A stretch of 5,706 nucleotides of DNA. Origin: Arthrobacter sp. (GTDB lineage: Bacteria; Actinomycetota; Actinomycetes; Actinomycetales; Micrococcaceae). Location of the stretch: positions 1 through 5,706 of the forward strand of contig JAODMA010000369.1 in assembly GCA_025464545.1 (NCBI GenBank), in the 5' to 3' direction. Position numbers and translations under genes: made by a program. The notes beneath the pieces were generated by a model that was not told the origin of the DNA, made no database searches, and saw nothing but the letters and a program-made list of their open reading frames with translations. Positions 4,674-5,706 of the stretch are shown in pieces (the first letter of the stretch is position 1; each line of letters opens with the position of its first letter).

Positions 4674-5339
4674 GTGATCCGCATACTCATTGCCGAAGAC
4701 GAAGAACGTATCTCCCGGTTCATTGAGAAGGGGCTGCGGGCGGCGGGTTTCGCCCCCACGGTGGTTGCGGATGGAGTGAAAGCCGTGGACTACGCGTCCA
4801 GTGGCGAATTCGACCTCCTGCTCCTCGACGTCGGGCTCCCCCGCCTGGACGGCTTCACGGTCCTGTCGACTTTGCGCCAGGCGCAGATTGGCATCCCGGT
4901 CATTTTCCTGACCGCCCGCGGCTCGGCCGCGGACACTGTGGCCGCACTGGAGGGCGGGGCGGACGACTACATGGTTAAGCCTTTCCGTTTTGAGGAACTC
5001 GTGGCCCGCATCAAGGCCCGCCTGCGGCCGGGGGAAAACGGGGATCCGCCCGTGGGCAACGTCCTTCGCTACGGTGCGCTGGAATTGAACCTGCACACCC
5101 ACGCGGTCAGCATCGGGGAGAAGACCGTGGAACTCTCGGCCCGCGAGTTCGCGCTGGTCGAGATGTTCTTGCTCCACCCGGGGCAGGTCCTGAGCCGGCA
5201 GCAACTCCTGAGCCGCGTGTGGGGCTACGACTTTGACGGCACATCCAACGTGGTGGACGTGTATGTGCGCCAGCTACGGATGAAGCTTGGCGCCGACCAT
5301 ATCGTCACCACCCGCGGTGCCGGATACCGCCTCGGCTAG
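4674..5339 (+). CDS. OmpR/PhoB-family response regulator
   Basis: A 221-residue DNA-binding response regulator of usual length. The receiver domain (about 2-118) has the acidic pocket Asp9/Glu10, the phosphoacceptor Asp52 in LLLDVGLPRLDG, the switch Thr80 and the conserved Lys102 in MVKPF. A short linker (119-128) leads to the winged-helix domain (about 129-221). Its recognition-helix region, LSRQQLLSRVWGYDFDGTSNVVDVYVRQLRMKL, is near 173-205 and the wing TTRGAGYRL ends the protein. It starts at GTG with AGGGGG about 6 bases upstream. It is encoded 15 bases before the histidine kinase, which is surely its phosphodonor. It controls transcription of unknown targets; such regulators often control their own operon, and the structured upstream region is the place to look. 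No closer ortholog name can be given safely. Confidence 0.95.
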   Translation: MIRILIAEDEERISRFIEKGLRAAGFAPTVVADGVKAVDYASSGEFDLLLLDVGLPRLDGFTVLSTLRQAQIGIPVIFLTARGSAADTVAALEGGADDYMVKPFRFEELVARIKARLRPGENGDPPVGNVLRYGALELNLHTHAVSIGEKTVELSAREFALVEMFLLHPGQVLSRQQLLSRVWGYDFDGTSNVVDVYVRQLRMKLGADHIVTTRGAGYRLG

Positions 5340-5354
5340 AAAGAAGATGAATCA

Positions 5355-5706
5355 GTGACCGCCACCTTGAGCCGGCTGCGGGAAAGCGCCCGGGCCGCGC
5401 GGAGCACACCGCCTGTTCCACCGCCCGGCGCCGATCCGGAGCGGTCCGGCTGGAGTGCCCGGGCACATTCGGTGCGCTTCCGCGTGGTGGCGGCAATGCT
5501 GCTTATGATGCTCGCAGGGCTGGTGGTCGCCGGGTTCATCACCTTTGCGGTCCAGTTCCAGGACTCTGATACCAGAGTGGACCAGGCCCTCCTGGACAAA
5601 GCCCACGCCGTGGTCAAGCTGGTACCGAGCAACGAAAGGTCGGACCGGAAGACCCTCGAGCACGGGCTCCACGAGGCCGCTGAGGATATCGAGCCCCGCA
5701 GCAACG
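5355..5706 (+). CDS. Sensor histidine kinase, N-terminal part (runs off the window)
   Basis: The frame is open from GTG 5355 to the window end, 117 codons. A basic, Pro-rich cytoplasmic start of about 42 residues, with STPPVPPPGADP at 17-28, precedes a clear transmembrane helix at about 43-67 (RVVAAMLLMMLAGLVVAGFITFAVQF). The start of an extracytoplasmic sensor region follows, in which TRVDQALLDKAHAVV (73-87) resembles the helix after TM1 of many actinobacterial OmpR-type kinases. The HisKA and ATPase domains lie outside the window, so the assignment rests on this membrane architecture and on the paired regulator 15 bases upstream. The frame is closed by the regulator's own stop at 5337-5339, so the start must lie after it. 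GTG 5355, with AGAAAGAAG (5338-5346) 8 bases ahead, is the first usable start codon. Confidence 0.8.
   Translation, partial: MTATLSRLRESARAARSTPPVPPPGADPERSGWSARAHSVRFRVVAAMLLMMLAGLVVAGFITFAVQFQDSDTRVDQALLDKAHAVVKLVPSNERSDRKTLEHGLHEAAEDIEPRSN

Noticed and set aside
4350..4677. Small open frames in the intergenic region before the response regulator
   Set aside because: Arg/Gly/Pro-rich sequences without start signals or motifs; the region looks non-coding and rich in stem-loops.
1..5706. CRISPR array, tRNA or rRNA gene, insertion sequence, integrase or attachment site
   Set aside because: No regularly spaced repeats, cloverleaf, transposase or recombinase frame, or terminal repeats were seen on either strand.

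Overview
The window looks like chromosomal DNA of a high-GC actinobacterium. The genes strongly prefer G or C at third codon positions, start codons include GTG, and typical actinobacterial families are present: a heterodimeric ABC exporter, an SDR oxidoreductase and an OmpR-type two-component system. An Arthrobacter-like member of the Micrococcaceae is my best guess, but that is inference from general character, not from a marker gene. No RNA gene, insertion sequence, CRISPR array, integrase or att-like repeat is visible.

Left part (1-1777, minus strand): a two-gene ABC exporter operon. The complete subunit (38-1777) is a full-length membrane-ATPase half-transporter. Its own catalytic residues are degenerate: Asp replaces the Walker B glutamate and Gln replaces the H-loop histidine. 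Its stop codon overlaps the start of a second reading frame (1-41) in an ATGA junction with a strong ribosome binding site. The second frame is almost certainly the partner subunit, cut by the window edge.

Divergent control region (1778-2180): about 400 bases without a convincing gene. They hold a good sigma70-type promoter facing right (1911-1939), flanked by two perfect inverted repeats, followed by a long leader with a strong hairpin (2075-2108). The leader probably serves an unrecognised 82-residue two-helix membrane protein (2181-2429).

Middle part (2430-4365, plus strand): a membrane-anchored serine hydrolase of the beta-lactamase/penicillin-binding fold (2540-3451 plus stop), with changed SDN and KTG motifs and no visible omega-loop glutamate. 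It is preceded by a possible promoter whose spacer is filled by an inverted repeat. Next comes a classical SDR oxidoreductase (3556-4365) with its own likely promoter.

Right part (4366-5706, plus strand): a 308-base intergenic region rich in small stem-loops, including three in tandem (4480-4542). It is followed by an OmpR/PhoB response regulator and, 15 bases after its stop, the N-terminal part of its sensor histidine kinase, which runs off the window. Regulator and kinase form one operon. The other genes have no obvious shared pathway, but all except the SDR and the response regulator act at or in the cell membrane, so membrane or envelope-stress functions dominate the neighbourhood.
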